64,000 nucleotides of DNA from Paraburkholderia metrosideri (GCF_904848625.1 NZ_CAJHCP010000003.1:496001-560000), one strand, 5' to 3'. Positions 49,391-60,816 are shown, numbered from the stretch's first letter. Numbers and translations are program-made. The notes: generated by a model not told the origin, from the sequence alone.

Positions 49391-51415
49391 TCATAAAATC
49401 TGGCGCGCGTCATCGGTATCCTCATTCGTTGAGTGGGCTGAATTGGTCTGCGTCTGCTGATTTTCCAGCCAACTCTGGAACATCAGCACGTTCCATAACT
49501 GCCCTTGCCAGTTGTGTTCGGATGAAAGATGCTGCTTCCACTTGAGGCGAACGATCGCTGGATCGAAATATCCTTCACGTCGCAAGCGTGCCGGATCGAG
49601 CAATGTCTCCGCCCACTCTCTCAAATGCCCTCGTAACCAATGACCGATCGGCACGCCGAATCCCATCTTGGGTCTTTCGACGAGTCTGCGCGGTACATGG
49701 CGGTGAAGAACCTGTCGAAGTATCCACTTTGACTCTCCATCGCGGATTTTCATCGATTGCGGCACTCGCCACGCAAACTCGACGACGCGATGGTCGAGAA
49801 ATGGCATACGTGTTTCGAGTGAAACCCCCATCGCAGCCCTGTCGACTTTCGTCAAAATGTCATCGGGGAGATAAGTGATCATGTCCAGCGCCATCATGCG
49901 CTGCATGCCACTAACTCCATTGAAAGCCGGTGCATTATCGGTTAGCAGCGTCGAGGGCTCAAAGCCTGCGATCACGGTTCTTGCAGGATTGTCCCATTGA
50001 GACATCATACGCAGATAGAGCTCATCAAATGAGTCGCTGCTGATGATCGCCGCCGCCTTGTGCATTTTGTCTCCAATGTTTGCTTTGTGCAAAGAAGCGG
50101 GGAGCATGGGCCTGACCGCATCCGCCATGCTGTTCCATACATTGGGCGAAACGGCCGCCACGCCTTTCATCGCAAGCCGGCGCAAAGGTGCAGGCACATG
50201 CGACATTTTGTTCCATATACGCGCGCTTCTCTGATAACGCGTATAACCACAGAACAACTCGTCGCCGGCGTCGCCCGACAAAGACACGGTGACATGCTGT
50301 CTCGCAAGCTGGGCCACCAGAATGGTGGGAATCTGCGAGACGTCGGAAAACGGTTCGTCGTAAAACGTCGGCAAGCGTTCGATCACACCCATCGCCTGGT
50401 CTGCGGTCACATACAGTTGTGTGTGGTCCGTACCCAGATGCCTTGCGACCGCTTTGGCGAGCGTGGCCTCGTCATAGCCTGGCTCATGAAAGCCGATCGT
50501 GAACGTCCTCACCGGGCGCGCAGATTGCGCCTGCATCAAAGCCACAATGGTGGAGGAGTCGATCCCTCCAGACAGAAACGCGCCGAGCGGCACGTCGGAA
50601 ATCATGCATTGACTCACCGACTTGCGCAGCAGTGCCTCGAGTTGATCGACCGCCTGCTCTGGCGTACCCGTGAATCGCTGTGCAATGCCATTTTCGACCG
50701 TGGCCACGGCAGACCAGTACGGCCAGACCTTCGGCTCTCGCGCGTCGAGAGAGATCGAAAGCAGGCATCCAGATTCAAGTTTGAAGATACCGTCGTAGAT
50801 CGAATAGGGTGCCGGCACACAGCCATGCCGCAATTGCAGACTCAACGCGCCTCGGTTGATCTTGCCTTCGAAAGCCGGGTGCGCCCTCACTGCTTTCAGC
50901 TCGGAGCCAAACAGAAACGTGGTGCTGTCACCTTGTCCCTGCCAGCCATAGTAGAGCGGCTTTTCTCCGAGCCGGTCGCGTGCGAGCATCAGCGTGCTGG
51001 TCATGCGGTCCCATACGGCGAACGCGAACATGCCGGCACAGCGCTGCACCGTGGTCTGAATGTCCCACGCATCGAAGCAGGCAACGAGCGTTTCCGTGTC
51101 CGAACTGCCGCGCCATCGTGGTGCCTGCCCCGAGCGTTCCAGTTGGACGCGAAGTTCCCGTTGGTTATAGATCTCGCCGTTGAAGACGATCACATAACGC
51201 CCGGAATGCGAAAGCATTGGTTGATGGCCCGCTTCGGAGAGATCCTGAATCGACAGGCGTCGATGCCCGAAAGCGAGGCGTCGCGTCTGATCGCACCACG
51301 AGCCCGCGCAGTCTGGCCCACGATGGGCGATCGCATCCGCCATCATGCGGATCGTTCTGATCGGAGACAGGTCCGCGCTCCATCTCCCCCCTAAAAACCC
51401 GACGATGCCGCACAT
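49391..51415 (-). CDS. asnB: AsnB-type glutamine-dependent amidotransferase
   Basis: 674 residues beginning MCGIVGFLGG at 51415. Cys2 is the glutaminase nucleophile, so this start rather than the ATG one codon upstream is required. The glutaminase half has HRGPDCAG, FGHRRLSIQD and FNGEIYN. The synthetase half has the PP-loop FLSGGIDSSTIVAL and SLSGDAGDELFCGYTRY. In surface-polysaccharide loci such enzymes (for example WbpS in P. aeruginosa O6) are linked to amidation of uronic acids. With the WbpP/WbpO pair beside it, that role is more likely than asparagine supply. Confidence 0.9.
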   Translation of the reverse strand: MCGIVGFLGGRWSADLSPIRTIRMMADAIAHRGPDCAGSWCDQTRRLAFGHRRLSIQDLSEAGHQPMLSHSGRYVIVFNGEIYNQRELRVQLERSGQAPRWRGSSDTETLVACFDAWDIQTTVQRCAGMFAFAVWDRMTSTLMLARDRLGEKPLYYGWQGQGDSTTFLFGSELKAVRAHPAFEGKINRGALSLQLRHGCVPAPYSIYDGIFKLESGCLLSISLDAREPKVWPYWSAVATVENGIAQRFTGTPEQAVDQLEALLRKSVSQCMISDVPLGAFLSGGIDSSTIVALMQAQSARPVRTFTIGFHEPGYDEATLAKAVARHLGTDHTQLYVTADQAMGVIERLPTFYDEPFSDVSQIPTILVAQLARQHVTVSLSGDAGDELFCGYTRYQRSARIWNKMSHVPAPLRRLAMKGVAAVSPNVWNSMADAVRPMLPASLHKANIGDKMHKAAAIISSDSFDELYLRMMSQWDNPARTVIAGFEPSTLLTDNAPAFNGVSGMQRMMALDMITYLPDDILTKVDRAAMGVSLETRMPFLDHRVVEFAWRVPQSMKIRDGESKWILRQVLHRHVPRRLVERPKMGFGVPIGHWLRGHLREWAETLLDPARLRREGYFDPAIVRLKWKQHLSSEHNWQGQLWNVLMFQSWLENQQTQTNSAHSTNEDTDDARQIL

Positions 51416-51576
51416 CAAACTCTCTCCTAAAGGCCGCCTGAACGGTATTTAAACTACCCGCTCGCGCTGGTTTTTACGGGTGCGAACTTCGCAAAGTAAT
51501 CATGCCGTCATCGAGGTTGTGCCGCCGACTCCCGCGACAGCGTGGCGATTCGCGGTGTCGCGATTCCACGTCGATT

Positions 51577-52692
51577 TCAGCATTCTTCGCGCGCGCCGAC
51601 GGTTTGGAACAATTCATCCCAGATCTGCAGGATTCTTTGCGACGAGTAGCGTTCCCGTACTGATGCGGCGCCCCGCTTGCCAAGTTCGCGGCGTAACAAC
51701 TCGTCCGACAGTAATCGGCGCAAGCCATTAGCCATCGCGAACTCGTCGCCCGGCGGTATCAGCAACCCATCCTGACCGTCGCACGTCAATTCCTTTGGAC
51801 CGCTTGGACAGTCGAACGCCACCGACGGAAGCCCGAGCGCCATGCCTTCCATCAGTGCCATTGGCAAACCTTCATGCCGGGACGACAACACGAACGCCTG
51901 TGCATTTATCATCACGGCCCATGGCGTACGGGTTTGGCCAGGCAGGAAGATGCGGCCGCTCATGCCCAACCTCGCAATCTGGGCTTCCAGTCGCGTGCGT
52001 TCCGGCCCCTCCCCCCAGATCCACAAATCCCAGTCCGGGAGTACATGCGCGATCGACGAGAAAGCGTTGACCAGCAAATCGAACTGCTTGCATTCGTGCA
52101 GACGCCCAAGTGCAATCACGCGCTTGCGCTCGCCCTCGCTCAATGGTTGCGGATTCTGCGCGAGCAACGCGTCAGGCAAAGGGCTCGGTACGACCGCAAT
52201 ACGCTTGATGCCAGGTACGACTTTTCTGAACGGAGTGACCACGCTGTCGGTCAGCAAGGTCACGATACTCGCCTGGGGGTACACGAGTTTGCACAGCAGC
52301 TTCCAGAACAGCGAGCGGCGATCGGCCAGCGGATTGGTCCGCTCTGAAACGATGACGGGAACGCCAAGCCCTCGCGATGCCAGGATCGCCGTAATATTCA
52401 CATTGGTCAGAAAGGAAACGATGACATCCGGCTTGCTTGCGCGGATCAGCGAGCGCAATGCCATGAAGCGCGAGTAGTACGCTCTCGGCGCCTTACCGCG
52501 CTGTTTGGCGAGATCAACCAGATAGACGAATTTCACGTTGCTGGAAAGCTCATAGTGGCATGCCCCGCGGCCGGAAAATGTCGCGGCCAGCGTGACGGCA
52601 TCGCCGCGCGCGGCCCAGGCATTGACCAGCGTAGACGCGACTCGCTCAGCGCCACCACCTTGCATCGAGCTCACGAGCATCAAAATCTTCAT
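51577..52692 (-). CDS. Family 4 glycosyltransferase
   Basis: 371 residues from the ATG at 52692. The frame is open 77 codons further upstream, but the MKILMLVSSMQGGGAERVAS start is typical of GT4. The C-terminal site is SSRHEGLPMALMEGMALGLP. It lies 13 bases downstream of the epimerase gene, in the same operon. Donor unknown. Confidence 0.9.
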   Translation of the reverse strand: MKILMLVSSMQGGGAERVASTLVNAWAARGDAVTLAATFSGRGACHYELSSNVKFVYLVDLAKQRGKAPRAYYSRFMALRSLIRASKPDVIVSFLTNVNITAILASRGLGVPVIVSERTNPLADRRSLFWKLLCKLVYPQASIVTLLTDSVVTPFRKVVPGIKRIAVVPSPLPDALLAQNPQPLSEGERKRVIALGRLHECKQFDLLVNAFSSIAHVLPDWDLWIWGEGPERTRLEAQIARLGMSGRIFLPGQTRTPWAVMINAQAFVLSSRHEGLPMALMEGMALGLPSVAFDCPSGPKELTCDGQDGLLIPPGDEFAMANGLRRLLSDELLRRELGKRGAASVRERYSSQRILQIWDELFQTVGAREEC

Positions 52693-52705
52693 GGTGGTCG
52701 ATCGC

Positions 52706-53776
52706 TCAGACGGGTCGGAACAGATGATTTTCAATCGACTCGGCGCCCGTCGTCGATATGAACTGGATATACCACGGCATCGCCTCGGCAAGTCCCTGCG
52801 CGAGTGGAATCGCATACCCATAGCCAAGCAGACGCCGGGCCTTCTCCACGTTCGCCTGTGAGTGCCGTATATCTCCGGCGCGAAAAGGTGCGTAGACAGG
52901 AGGCCTGTCGCAATGCACGCCATTTTGCGCGAGCGCCGCCTTCAATTCCTCATACAGTTGATTGAGCGTCGTGCGGCCACCGACAGCCACGTTGTACACC
53001 TCATTGCGGCTCGACGGTTCCGAGGTCGCAGCGAGCAGGTTGGCTTGCACGACGTTGTCGATAAAGCAGAAGTCACGGCTCGTCTCGCCGTCGCCGTTGA
53101 TGACGACTTCAGTCCCGTCGATCAACGCCGCCGTCCACTTCGGTATGACCGCCGCGTATGCGCCATTCGGATCTTGGCGCTTGCCGAAGACGTTGAAGTA
53201 ACGCAGTCCAATGGTGTTAAACCCGTACGTTCGCGCGAATACCGACGCATAGAGCTCGTTCGCGTACTTCGTCACGGCATAGGGAGACAGAGGCTGCCCA
53301 ATGGTGTCTTCGACCTTTGGCAGCCCCGGATGATCGCCATACGTCGAACTCGACGCCGCGTACGTGAAACTCAGCACGTTCGCATCGTGGGCCGCGACCA
53401 ACATATTCAGGAAGCCGCTCAGGTTCACCTCGTGAGTCGCGATCGGATCATGCACCGAGCGAGGCACGGAACCTAGCGCGGCCTCGTGCAGCACATGATC
53501 TACGCCCGCCACGGCGCGTGCACAGTCTGCTGAGTTGCGAATATCGCCTTCGATGAAGGTGAAGCGCTTCCATTGTTCGGGCGTGACGATAGCGCGAACC
53601 TCGTCGAGATTGCGACGATAGCCGGTCGAAAAATCGTCGAGACCCACCACTCGATGTCCCAATGCAAGCAGCGCTTCAAGTAGATTGGACCCGATAAATC
53701 CGGCCACTCCCGTGATCAACCATGTCTGAGGATTTTGCTTGAGCTGTTTTCGAATGGAGTCATAGCGCTCGGACAT
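52706..53776 (-). CDS. UDP-N-acetylglucosamine 4-epimerase (WbpP/TviC-like)
   Basis: 356 residues from the ATG at 53776 with GGGAG upstream. The Rossmann motif is [19 protein letters not shown] after a characteristic about 20-residue N-terminal extension. The catalytic region has [15 protein letters not shown] and [12 protein letters not shown] (YxxxK), and [20 protein letters not shown]. The extension and the [13 protein letters not shown] block are those of the UDP-GlcNAc/UDP-GalNAc epimerases WbpP, WbgU and TviC. With the dehydrogenase next to it, it supplies UDP-GalNAcA. Confidence 0.9.
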   Translation of the reverse strand: MSERYDSIRKQLKQNPQTWLITGVAGFIGSNLLEALLALGHRVVGLDDFSTGYRRNLDEVRAIVTPEQWKRFTFIEGDIRNSADCARAVAGVDHVLHEAALGSVPRSVHDPIATHEVNLSGFLNMLVAAHDANVLSFTYAASSSTYGDHPGLPKVEDTIGQPLSPYAVTKYANELYASVFARTYGFNTIGLRYFNVFGKRQDPNGAYAAVIPKWTAALIDGTEVVINGDGETSRDFCFIDNVVQANLLAATSEPSSRNEVYNVAVGGRTTLNQLYEELKAALAQNGVHCDRPPVYAPFRAGDIRHSQANVEKARRLLGYGYAIPLAQGLAEAMPWYIQFISTTGAESIENHLFRPV

Positions 53777-53861
53777 CGAAAATCTCCCAAAGAACGAATA
53801 CATTCAAAGCAACCCGGTCTTCCTTCGCGTTCACCGGCGAAGCCGGCGCGGATCGTGGCGC

Positions 53862-55139
53862 CTAGAGGCGCAGATCGCTCGCGTCAGCCGGCAAGATGAA
53901 TTTGAGGTCGTACAGGACGTGCTGTGATTTGCCGAACGAGCGCAGCGCATCTTCGCCCATCTTGACAAACTGCGAATGCGCCACCGCAACGATGATCGCA
54001 TCATAGGCTCCGCGCGCCGGCGTATCGATCGGGTCAATGCCGTATTCGTGGTGAGCTTCCTCTTTCGACACCCACGGGTCGAAGACATCCACATGCACAC
54101 TGTACTGACACAACTCGGCAACGATGTCGACGACGCGTGTATTGCGCAGATCGGGGCAGTTCTCCTTGAAACTCAGGCCCATTACCAGCACGCGCGACCC
54201 GGCGATATCGATGCCACGCTTGCTCAACGCCTTGATCAGTTGCGACACGACATGGATGCCCATGCTGTCGTTCAGGCGACGTCCCGCAAGAATGATTTCG
54301 GGGTGGTAACCCATGGCCTGAGCCATGTGCGTCAGATAATACGGATCGACGCCAATGCAATGGCCGCCGACGAGCCCCGGGCGAAACGGCAGGAAGTTCC
54401 ATTTCGTGCCTGCTGCGAGAAGGACAGACTCGGTATCGATGCCCATCCTGTTGAAAATGATCGAAAGTTCATTCATCAAAGCAATGTTGACGTCTCGTTG
54501 CGTGTTCTCAATCACCTTCGCCGCTTCGGCCACTCGAATACTGCTAGCCTTATGCGTGCCAGCAGTGATGATCTCGCGGTAAAGCGAGTCGACGAGGTCG
54601 GCCACTTCTTGCGTCGAGCCCGACGTCACTTTGCGGATGTCGGTTACACGGTGCGTCCTGTCGCCAGGATTGATGCGCTCCGGGCTATAACCCACGAAGA
54701 AGTCGACATTGAACTTCAGGCCCGACGTGCGCTCCAGCACGGGCACGCAGTCCTCTTCCGTGGCCCCGGGGTAGACCGTCGACTCATAAATGACAATGTC
54801 GCCGTGTTTCAGGACGCTTCCGATCGTTTCGCTCGCACGAAGCAACGGAGTCAGATCCGGGCGTTTATACCGGTCGATTGGCGTCGGCACCGTCGCGATA
54901 TACAAATTGCAGTCTTTCAGTTCCGCCACATCTGACGTGTATTTCATTCCTGTTGCAGCGGCAAGTTCATCGTCAGTCACCTCCAGCGTCGTGTCGCGAC
55001 CCTCACGCAGCGCGTTGATACGCGCACGATTGATATCGAACCCCACTACCGGTCTGCGCTTGCTGAACTCGACTGCGAGCGGCAAGCCGACATAGCCCAA
55101 ACCGACGATTGCAACTTTCAATTCGCTTTGCTGACGCAT
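53862..55139 (-). CDS. UDP-N-acetylhexosamine 6-dehydrogenase (WbpO/TviB-like)
   Basis: 425 residues. UDP-glucose/GDP-mannose dehydrogenase fold: [19 protein letters not shown] at the N terminus, [23 protein letters not shown], the catalytic-cysteine motif [16 protein letters not shown] and the C-terminal [16 protein letters not shown]. The sequence style is that of TviB/WbpO, which oxidise UDP-GalNAc (or UDP-GlcNAc) to the uronic acid. It is adjacent to the epimerase, as in the Vi and O6 loci. Confidence 0.93.
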   Translation of the reverse strand: MRQQSELKVAIVGLGYVGLPLAVEFSKRRPVVGFDINRARINALREGRDTTLEVTDDELAAATGMKYTSDVAELKDCNLYIATVPTPIDRYKRPDLTPLLRASETIGSVLKHGDIVIYESTVYPGATEEDCVPVLERTSGLKFNVDFFVGYSPERINPGDRTHRVTDIRKVTSGSTQEVADLVDSLYREIITAGTHKASSIRVAEAAKVIENTQRDVNIALMNELSIIFNRMGIDTESVLLAAGTKWNFLPFRPGLVGGHCIGVDPYYLTHMAQAMGYHPEIILAGRRLNDSMGIHVVSQLIKALSKRGIDIAGSRVLVMGLSFKENCPDLRNTRVVDIVAELCQYSVHVDVFDPWVSKEEAHHEYGIDPIDTPARGAYDAIIVAVAHSQFVKMGEDALRSFGKSQHVLYDLKFILPADASDLRL

Positions 55140-55222
55140 GACTGCTACTCCCCTTGTTTTAACGCAGACCGCTGGATCGAAAGATGTTGGTGACCGCGGG
55201 ACCGAATCCGCGTGCCGTATCC

Positions 55223-57475
55223 CTATGTCGTACCTGATCGCTTCCCGGTTGCTTCGTAGCGATGCGCTACATATGCCTGGCCGCCGTAAACTTTTGCATC
55301 GCCGTAGCTGCCGCCGGGGCCCTTGAAACCATTGAGCAGCAGACCGTTGACCCTTGCTCCGGTTTGCGCGAGTCGCTTCGACGATTCGACGATCTCTTTC
55401 ATCCGCGTTTCCCCGAAACGCGCCATCAGGAAGATCAGCCCTGCGGCTGGTGCCATGGTCCCCGTGTCTGACACGACGAGGATCGCGGGCGCGTCGAGCA
55501 GCACGATGTCGTAACGGCGCGCGACCTCCTGTATGACTTCGGAAACCCCGCTGCGCAACAGCAGCTCCGCGGGGTCCGACGGATACTCGCCGGTCTCGAT
55601 GAAGTCGAGATTCGGCAAGACGTCTTTCTGAATCACTGCGTCGAGTGCAGCCGAGCCGTCGAGCGCCTCCTTCAGGCCTTCCGTCCTTGCGAGACTGAAG
55701 TACTCGTTCAATTGCCCGCGTCGCAGATCACCATCCACGAGCAGCACGCGCTTGCCGCCAGCCGCGAGAACCGCGGCAAGATTCGCTGACGTGAACGACT
55801 TGCCGATGCCAGGCAGCGGACCAGCGAGCAAAATTACGTTGTTGCGCGCGCCAGACATCGCAAACTGCAGCGCCGAGCGCAGCATGCGCAGGCCTTCCAC
55901 TGCGGGATCCTCTGGATAGAGGGCGGCAAGCAAAAGTCCCACCCGTGAGCCCGCGGGGGCTTTCTTCGTCATTTCGACCTGCCGCTGACTTTGCGGAATC
56001 GTTGCAAAAACACTTAAGCCAGTGACAGCTTCGAGCTCTTGCGGGTCGGTCACGCCGCGGAACATCAGGTCACGCGCGAGCGCGACCGCGCTACCCAATG
56101 CGAGCCCCACCAATGCCGACACTAGCAGTACCAGCGACTTGATCGGCTTGACGGGAAGTTCGGGCACGTCGGCGCTGTCGATCAGCAACACGGATCCGAC
56201 CTTCCCCGCTCTGATGATCTGCAATTGCTCTATGTTATTCAGCATCGCCGAGTACAGTTCCGTGCTGACCTGCAAATCGCGCTGCAGACGCAGCGCGCCC
56301 TGTTCGGTCAGTGGCAATGCTTTCATACGAGCATTGACGTCATCCAGGTATTGCTCAGTCGAGGCGATCTGCTGATCGCTTGCGACCACACTCGGATGCG
56401 GATATGAAAAGCGGCTCGCGAGTTCCTCGCGACGTCGCTTCAACTCGACGATCTGCGCTGCCGCGTCAGCACTTTGACGCAGCAATTGGCGACCTTCCTC
56501 GCTCGGATCAATGAGCACGTGAGTATTGCGATAAGCGTTGTACTTTTCTTCGGCGTCTTGCACCTGCGCCTTCATGGCGGGTAACTGCGCCTGCAAAAAC
56601 GTCAGGGTCTTTTCCGCGATGACCGCCTTGCGGTCCGCATTTTGCCGAACGTATTCATTGCCGATCTGATTGATCGTCGCGCTTAGCCGGACCGGATCCG
56701 TGCCTTGCAAGGTAGCGCCTAGAACATTCGATTTGACGCCGGACTCGGAGATACGCAATGTCTTCCGCAAATCATCGATCGTTATCTGCCGAGAATGACG
56801 CGTGAGATCGAATGCAACGTCGCTCTCTCCAATCATTTGCTCGACAAGCAGAGTCACGAACCCATCGTTCGTCAAAAAACGTTCGCTTACGCCGACTCGT
56901 CCGATCACTGGTCGTTGTAGACCGGGCCCGGTGAGTTGATAGCGCCCACCCGCTTGCGCAATCAACCTATAGGAACGCCCTTCCGCTCGTTCGGGAACCT
57001 CGAAATTTGCGACCTTGATGGATTCCCCGCCCCATGCGAAGCCAGCCATGCCGTATAAGCCTGGCCTGCGCAATATGTCGCTATGGCGCGCTATCCAGCT
57101 CCCGATGATCGGGAAGTAACGCGGTGTTGCGGTGATATACAGCTTCAGTGCATCGACTGCCCTCGAAACGATCAACTTCGATCCGAGAATCTGCATTTCT
57201 CCTTCCGCCGAAGACTTCACGTCGAACGTTGGCGACGCATTACGCAGAACGTCCTTCGAGGTCGCCGATGCGGGTTCGTTGCTGTCCTCGACCCTGATCA
57301 GAATTCCCGCCTGATAAATTGGCGCACTGAAAAACGCATAGGCGGTGCCCAACAGGACAAAAACAAGGGCCGTGCTCAAGATCATCACGCGACGATTGAT
57401 CAATGTCGCGACGATCGACCTAAGTTCGTAACCGTCAGACGCGTAGCTGGCTATAGTCTGTGGGGTGCGTTTCAT
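55223..57475 (-). CDS. Polysaccharide co-polymerase and tyrosine autokinase (Wzc/BceF type)
   Basis: 750 residues. An N-terminal Wzz domain has a first membrane helix at about 30-50 ([19 protein letters not shown]), a long periplasmic coiled part with the PxxP-like segment before a second helix at about 440-465, and a cytoplasmic BY-kinase. Walker A is [10 protein letters not shown] (about 552-561), A' is [10 protein letters not shown] and Walker B is IVLLDAPA. The C-terminal tyrosine cluster includes Y724, Y730, Y735 and Y740. It controls chain length and export. No Wza partner or Wzb phosphatase is seen nearby. Confidence 0.93.
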   Translation of the reverse strand: MKRTPQTIASYASDGYELRSIVATLINRRVMILSTALVFVLLGTAYAFFSAPIYQAGILIRVEDSNEPASATSKDVLRNASPTFDVKSSAEGEMQILGSKLIVSRAVDALKLYITATPRYFPIIGSWIARHSDILRRPGLYGMAGFAWGGESIKVANFEVPERAEGRSYRLIAQAGGRYQLTGPGLQRPVIGRVGVSERFLTNDGFVTLLVEQMIGESDVAFDLTRHSRQITIDDLRKTLRISESGVKSNVLGATLQGTDPVRLSATINQIGNEYVRQNADRKAVIAEKTLTFLQAQLPAMKAQVQDAEEKYNAYRNTHVLIDPSEEGRQLLRQSADAAAQIVELKRRREELASRFSYPHPSVVASDQQIASTEQYLDDVNARMKALPLTEQGALRLQRDLQVSTELYSAMLNNIEQLQIIRAGKVGSVLLIDSADVPELPVKPIKSLVLLVSALVGLALGSAVALARDLMFRGVTDPQELEAVTGLSVFATIPQSQRQVEMTKKAPAGSRVGLLLAALYPEDPAVEGLRMLRSALQFAMSGARNNVILLAGPLPGIGKSFTSANLAAVLAAGGKRVLLVDGDLRRGQLNEYFSLARTEGLKEALDGSAALDAVIQKDVLPNLDFIETGEYPSDPAELLLRSGVSEVIQEVARRYDIVLLDAPAILVVSDTGTMAPAAGLIFLMARFGETRMKEIVESSKRLAQTGARVNGLLLNGFKGPGGSYGDAKVYGGQAYVAHRYEATGKRSGTT

Positions 57476-57568
57476 GGCGCGACCGTTCTTGCTTGTGCTT
57501 TAAGTTTGTGGAAGCCGAGCCCGTCTTTTCTTATGCTGCATGGGTTTCGCGACGGATGAACTCATGCG

Positions 57569-58780
57569 TCAATCTGCCTTGAGACCCTGCGGCTCGGCTA
57601 ATGGCAGGTCCTCCAGCGGACCGACGTCCTGCCCTAGCACTGGTAGCAACTCACGATAAACCTCCAGAGTTTTTTCTATCACGATGCGTTCGTCGAATTG
57701 CTGCATTGCCTTCTGTCGAGCCGCGAGTCCGAGTTTTCGTACCAGCGCGCGATCATCGTCCAGCAGTCGAACGGCGTTCGCGAGGGCTTCGCTATCGCGA
57801 ACGGGAATCGAAATGCCGTCCTCCCCACTTCGACTGACGACTTCACGGCACCCCGGCGCATCGGTGGTAATCAGCGCCAACCCGCACGCGGCCGCTTCGA
57901 TCAACGCTTTCGGGAGACCCTCGCGATAACTAGGCAAAGCCATCACATCCACATCGGACAGCAGCCGCGGCATATCGCTGACGTGACCCAGCCATTGCAC
58001 TATGCCTTCCTCAACCCAGCTGTTAACCTGTTGCAGACTCACCGCTGCCGGGTTACCGTCGTCAGGCAGACCGGCAAGAAGAAACTGCACGTTGCGGTGT
58101 TCACCGCTGAGCGTGCGCGCCGCACGCACATATTCACCGACGCCTTTATCCCAGAGCAGCCTGGCGGCTAGCAGCACCCGTAAAGGCCTCCGATCTTGAC
58201 CTTCGATATAAGACCGAATAGTGAAACGGGTCACGTCGACGCCCGATCCCTTAATCAGCCGGATGGCTCTTTCATCGACCAGGTGTGCCGACTTGAACAC
58301 GGCGACATCGTCTGGATTCTGCAGGATCAATGCACTGCCCTGCCCGCCCATAGCCGCGCGCAACGCCCGGCGCACGAGTGGTCTTAACAAACGCGCCTTC
58401 ATGTCGCGACTGATGAAGACATAGCCCAATCCAGCGACTGCACAAACTCTGGCGGGCACGCCCGCAAGCTTTCCCGCCAGCGCGCCATATACCGCGCTCT
58501 TTATAGTGAAGCCATGGACGATTTGCGGTGCCTCACGCTTGAGGAATTGAGCCAGCCATAGGATCAAACTCACTTCCATAAACGGATTAAGACTACGCCG
58601 GTTCATCGGCACACAATGCCACCTAAAGCCCAATTCCCTTAGGCGAGGGCCGTATTCGCCGTCGGGTGAAAGAAGAATGACCTCGAAGCCCTCATCGCGG
58701 AGCTTTCGGGCAAGTGAGATCCTGAAGTTGTATAGGTACCAGTCAGTGTTCGCGAACAGCACCACCTTGAGCTTGCTCAC
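57569..58780 (-). CDS. Family 4 glycosyltransferase
   Basis: 404 residues from GTG at 58780, preceded by GGAGATCAC; the open frame upstream has no family features. N terminus LKVVLFANTDWYLYNFRISL, then HGFTIKSAVYGALAG, and the C-terminal donor site ALPSYREGLPKALIEAAACG. This resembles the WcaA/PglA-like GT4 enzymes that extend lipid-linked GlcNAc or GalNAc. It is the first gene of the leftward operon, facing the leader at 58781-59445. Confidence 0.9.
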   Translation of the reverse strand: MSKLKVVLFANTDWYLYNFRISLARKLRDEGFEVILLSPDGEYGPRLRELGFRWHCVPMNRRSLNPFMEVSLILWLAQFLKREAPQIVHGFTIKSAVYGALAGKLAGVPARVCAVAGLGYVFISRDMKARLLRPLVRRALRAAMGGQGSALILQNPDDVAVFKSAHLVDERAIRLIKGSGVDVTRFTIRSYIEGQDRRPLRVLLAARLLWDKGVGEYVRAARTLSGEHRNVQFLLAGLPDDGNPAAVSLQQVNSWVEEGIVQWLGHVSDMPRLLSDVDVMALPSYREGLPKALIEAAACGLALITTDAPGCREVVSRSGEDGISIPVRDSEALANAVRLLDDDRALVRKLGLAARQKAMQQFDERIVIEKTLEVYRELLPVLGQDVGPLEDLPLAEPQGLKAD

Positions 58781-59270
58781 GTGATCTCCAACGAAATACT
58801 CGTACTTGATCCATAGGACCATCGCCGCCCGGCACCAGAAAGTGTGGTGCGACAGCGCGGCACGAAAGGGCGTCAGTAACTGAACGACGCGGCCATGTTC
58901 AGGGCGCCATCCTTACGGTCATTCCGAGTCTATTCGTTCGCATTTCGGTTCCCGACGGAGAAGACAGACATCGATAGGTCAACAGGTTACCCTGACCACA
59001 TCGTCGCGGCAGCCTCAACCTTGCGGCACACTAGAGCCGCGTCTCTCCAGATCGGACAAGACTTGATCATATTGGGCGATCAGATACCTGCCCCATCGGT
59101 GGTTCTACTTAAATCTATTTTGATAAGACATATCATCGACTTCCACCTTGATATCAGTTTCCAAAACGTACACCAACCATTTACCGTCTATTCATTTGAC
59201 CTTCATATCTTTCTAAAAAAACCGGCTCACTTCGATCTACCGGATTCGATTTGTTCGACGTGCCGCATTA
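58781..59270. other. Divergent regulatory region of the polysaccharide locus
   Basis: About 490 bases (665 including leader block B) between the leftward glycosyltransferase operon and the rightward initiating transferase. It is moderately AT-rich around 59090-59220. No gene. It likely carries promoters for both directions. Confidence 0.5.
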
Positions 59271-59370
59271 GTTAAAACGCTTATTTATGGGTCAATTGCT
59301 CCATCTTGCCTGCTCTATGTGCGGAACCGCACACAACGAGAGTGCGAGATGCGAGATCGTAGCGCTCCGT
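59271..59370 (+). promoter_or_regulatory. Conserved leader block B with perfect CRP/FNR-like palindrome
   Basis: GTTAAAACGCTTATTTATGG at 59271-59290, TGTGCGG-AA-CCGCACA at 59318-59333 (perfect 7-bp arms) and GCTCCGT at 59364-59370. The blocks, their order and their spacing match leader A at 42766-42866. The next gene rightward starts at 59446. The palindrome could also serve the leftward operon. Confidence 0.6.
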
Positions 59371-59445
59371 TAGCTCAGTACTTTCGCCTCAGCCTCTATG
59401 ACGAAATCTCTCTAAACGTCAGACGTCAACTCTGGAGTAAAAGAG

Positions 59446-60570
59446 ATGCTCGATTTCGCAGTCGGCTTCATCGGGTCGTTTCTGGTTCTGTACATCATCG
59501 TGCACAGTGCGAGCATGCATGGATCGCTTTCAATGGACCACGACCTGCATGGTATTCAGAAAAACCACGCATATGCAGTACCGAGAATCGGGGGAATCGG
59601 CATAGCGTGCGCGGCCGTCGTGACATCTGTCGCGCAACCGATCTGGTCGACTGGGTCGAACGCTCCAAATCTGATACTCCTGCTATGTGCTGTGCCGGCA
59701 TTCACGTCCGGAGTTGCGGAGGACCTGACAAAACGGGTGAGTCCTCGTGTGCGACTGCTCTGCGCACTCGCCTCGGCGTTCGCAGCATGCATCACGCTAC
59801 AAGCCGTGCTCACACGCATCGACCTGCCTTACCTCGATAAATGGATGCGATTTACGCCTTTCGCTGTTGCCTTTACGGTGTTCGGTGTCTCGGGGTTCAC
59901 GAACGCGATCAATATCATCGACGGCTTCAACGGACTCGCATCTGTCGTTGCCATGTTGATCTTTGCTTCGATCGGCTATGTCGCTCAGGACGTGGGTGAC
60001 CACCTGGTCTTGAGCGTGGCATTGACAATGCTTGGAGCGATCAGCGGCTTCGTGCCGTGGAATTTTCCGGCGCCGTCCGTGTTTCTTGGTGACGGGGGCG
60101 CCTACCTGACTGGATTCATCGCGGCCGAGCTCATGGTTCTGCTAGTGGTTCGGCATCCCGGCGTCTCCGCGTGGTATCCGATAGCCGTTTCGATCTATCC
60201 TACGTTCGAAACGCTCTTCTCCATCTATCGCCGAAAGGTAATTCGAGGCCGGCCGGCAGGAGCTCCGGACGGATTGCATCTGCATACGCTCATTTATCGC
60301 CGCGTCGTCAGAAAAAATCCGGATTCCCGGAACCTGCGCCAATGTACGCGGCGAAACTCGATGACATCGGTGTATTTGTGGGCATTGAGCCTGATTAGCA
60401 TCGTTCCGTCAACGTTCTTTTCCAGTTCACCTGTCGTGCTTGCTGGCGTGATCGTGACCTTCGTCATCATCTACTTATGGTTTTATTCTTCGATCGTTAC
60501 GTTTAGGATACCAAATTGGATAATGCCTGTTCGTACGACCTCAGTCGTCGTGGAACATCCCCGACATTGA
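59446..60570 (+). CDS. WecA/MraY-family initiating sugar-1-phosphate transferase
   Basis: 374 residues with about ten membrane helices, ATG at 59446. Motifs are NAINIIDGFNGLAS (Mg-binding region), PSVFLGDGGAYLTGF and the cytoplasmic DGLHLHTLIYRR, the histidine motif of bacterial WecA-type enzymes. It transfers a HexNAc-1-phosphate from its UDP donor to undecaprenyl phosphate, starting each repeat unit. It stands alone after leader block B. It may be expressed separately from the leftward operon. Confidence 0.9.
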   Translation: MLDFAVGFIGSFLVLYIIVHSASMHGSLSMDHDLHGIQKNHAYAVPRIGGIGIACAAVVTSVAQPIWSTGSNAPNLILLLCAVPAFTSGVAEDLTKRVSPRVRLLCALASAFAACITLQAVLTRIDLPYLDKWMRFTPFAVAFTVFGVSGFTNAINIIDGFNGLASVVAMLIFASIGYVAQDVGDHLVLSVALTMLGAISGFVPWNFPAPSVFLGDGGAYLTGFIAAELMVLLVVRHPGVSAWYPIAVSIYPTFETLFSIYRRKVIRGRPAGAPDGLHLHTLIYRRVVRKNPDSRNLRQCTRRNSMTSVYLWALSLISIVPSTFFSSSPVVLAGVIVTFVIIYLWFYSSIVTFRIPNWIMPVRTTSVVVEHPRH

Positions 60571-60816
60571 GACGCGATGTCTTCGTGAGTGGAGTGTTGC
60601 GAAGCAGACGGCGGCACGCGCATGCCGTGGGGGATTCCAACCGGCGTCTGTGGCGTCGCCGCAAGACATTGAGAGGTTGGGGAAACTGCGACAGAAGGCC
60701 ATTGCATCATCCTGAACTACAGACCGACACAGAAAGCATTGTTGTGTGCCGCTTTCCTCCGCAGCCGGTTTCACAAAACGACGAACCGTTCTTGAGCGAA
60801 CCAGCAAAACTGAGCG

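Noticed and set aside
50060..51394. 444-codon plus-strand frame opposite asnB
   Set aside because: Antisense shadow; asnB has a complete motif set and Cys2.
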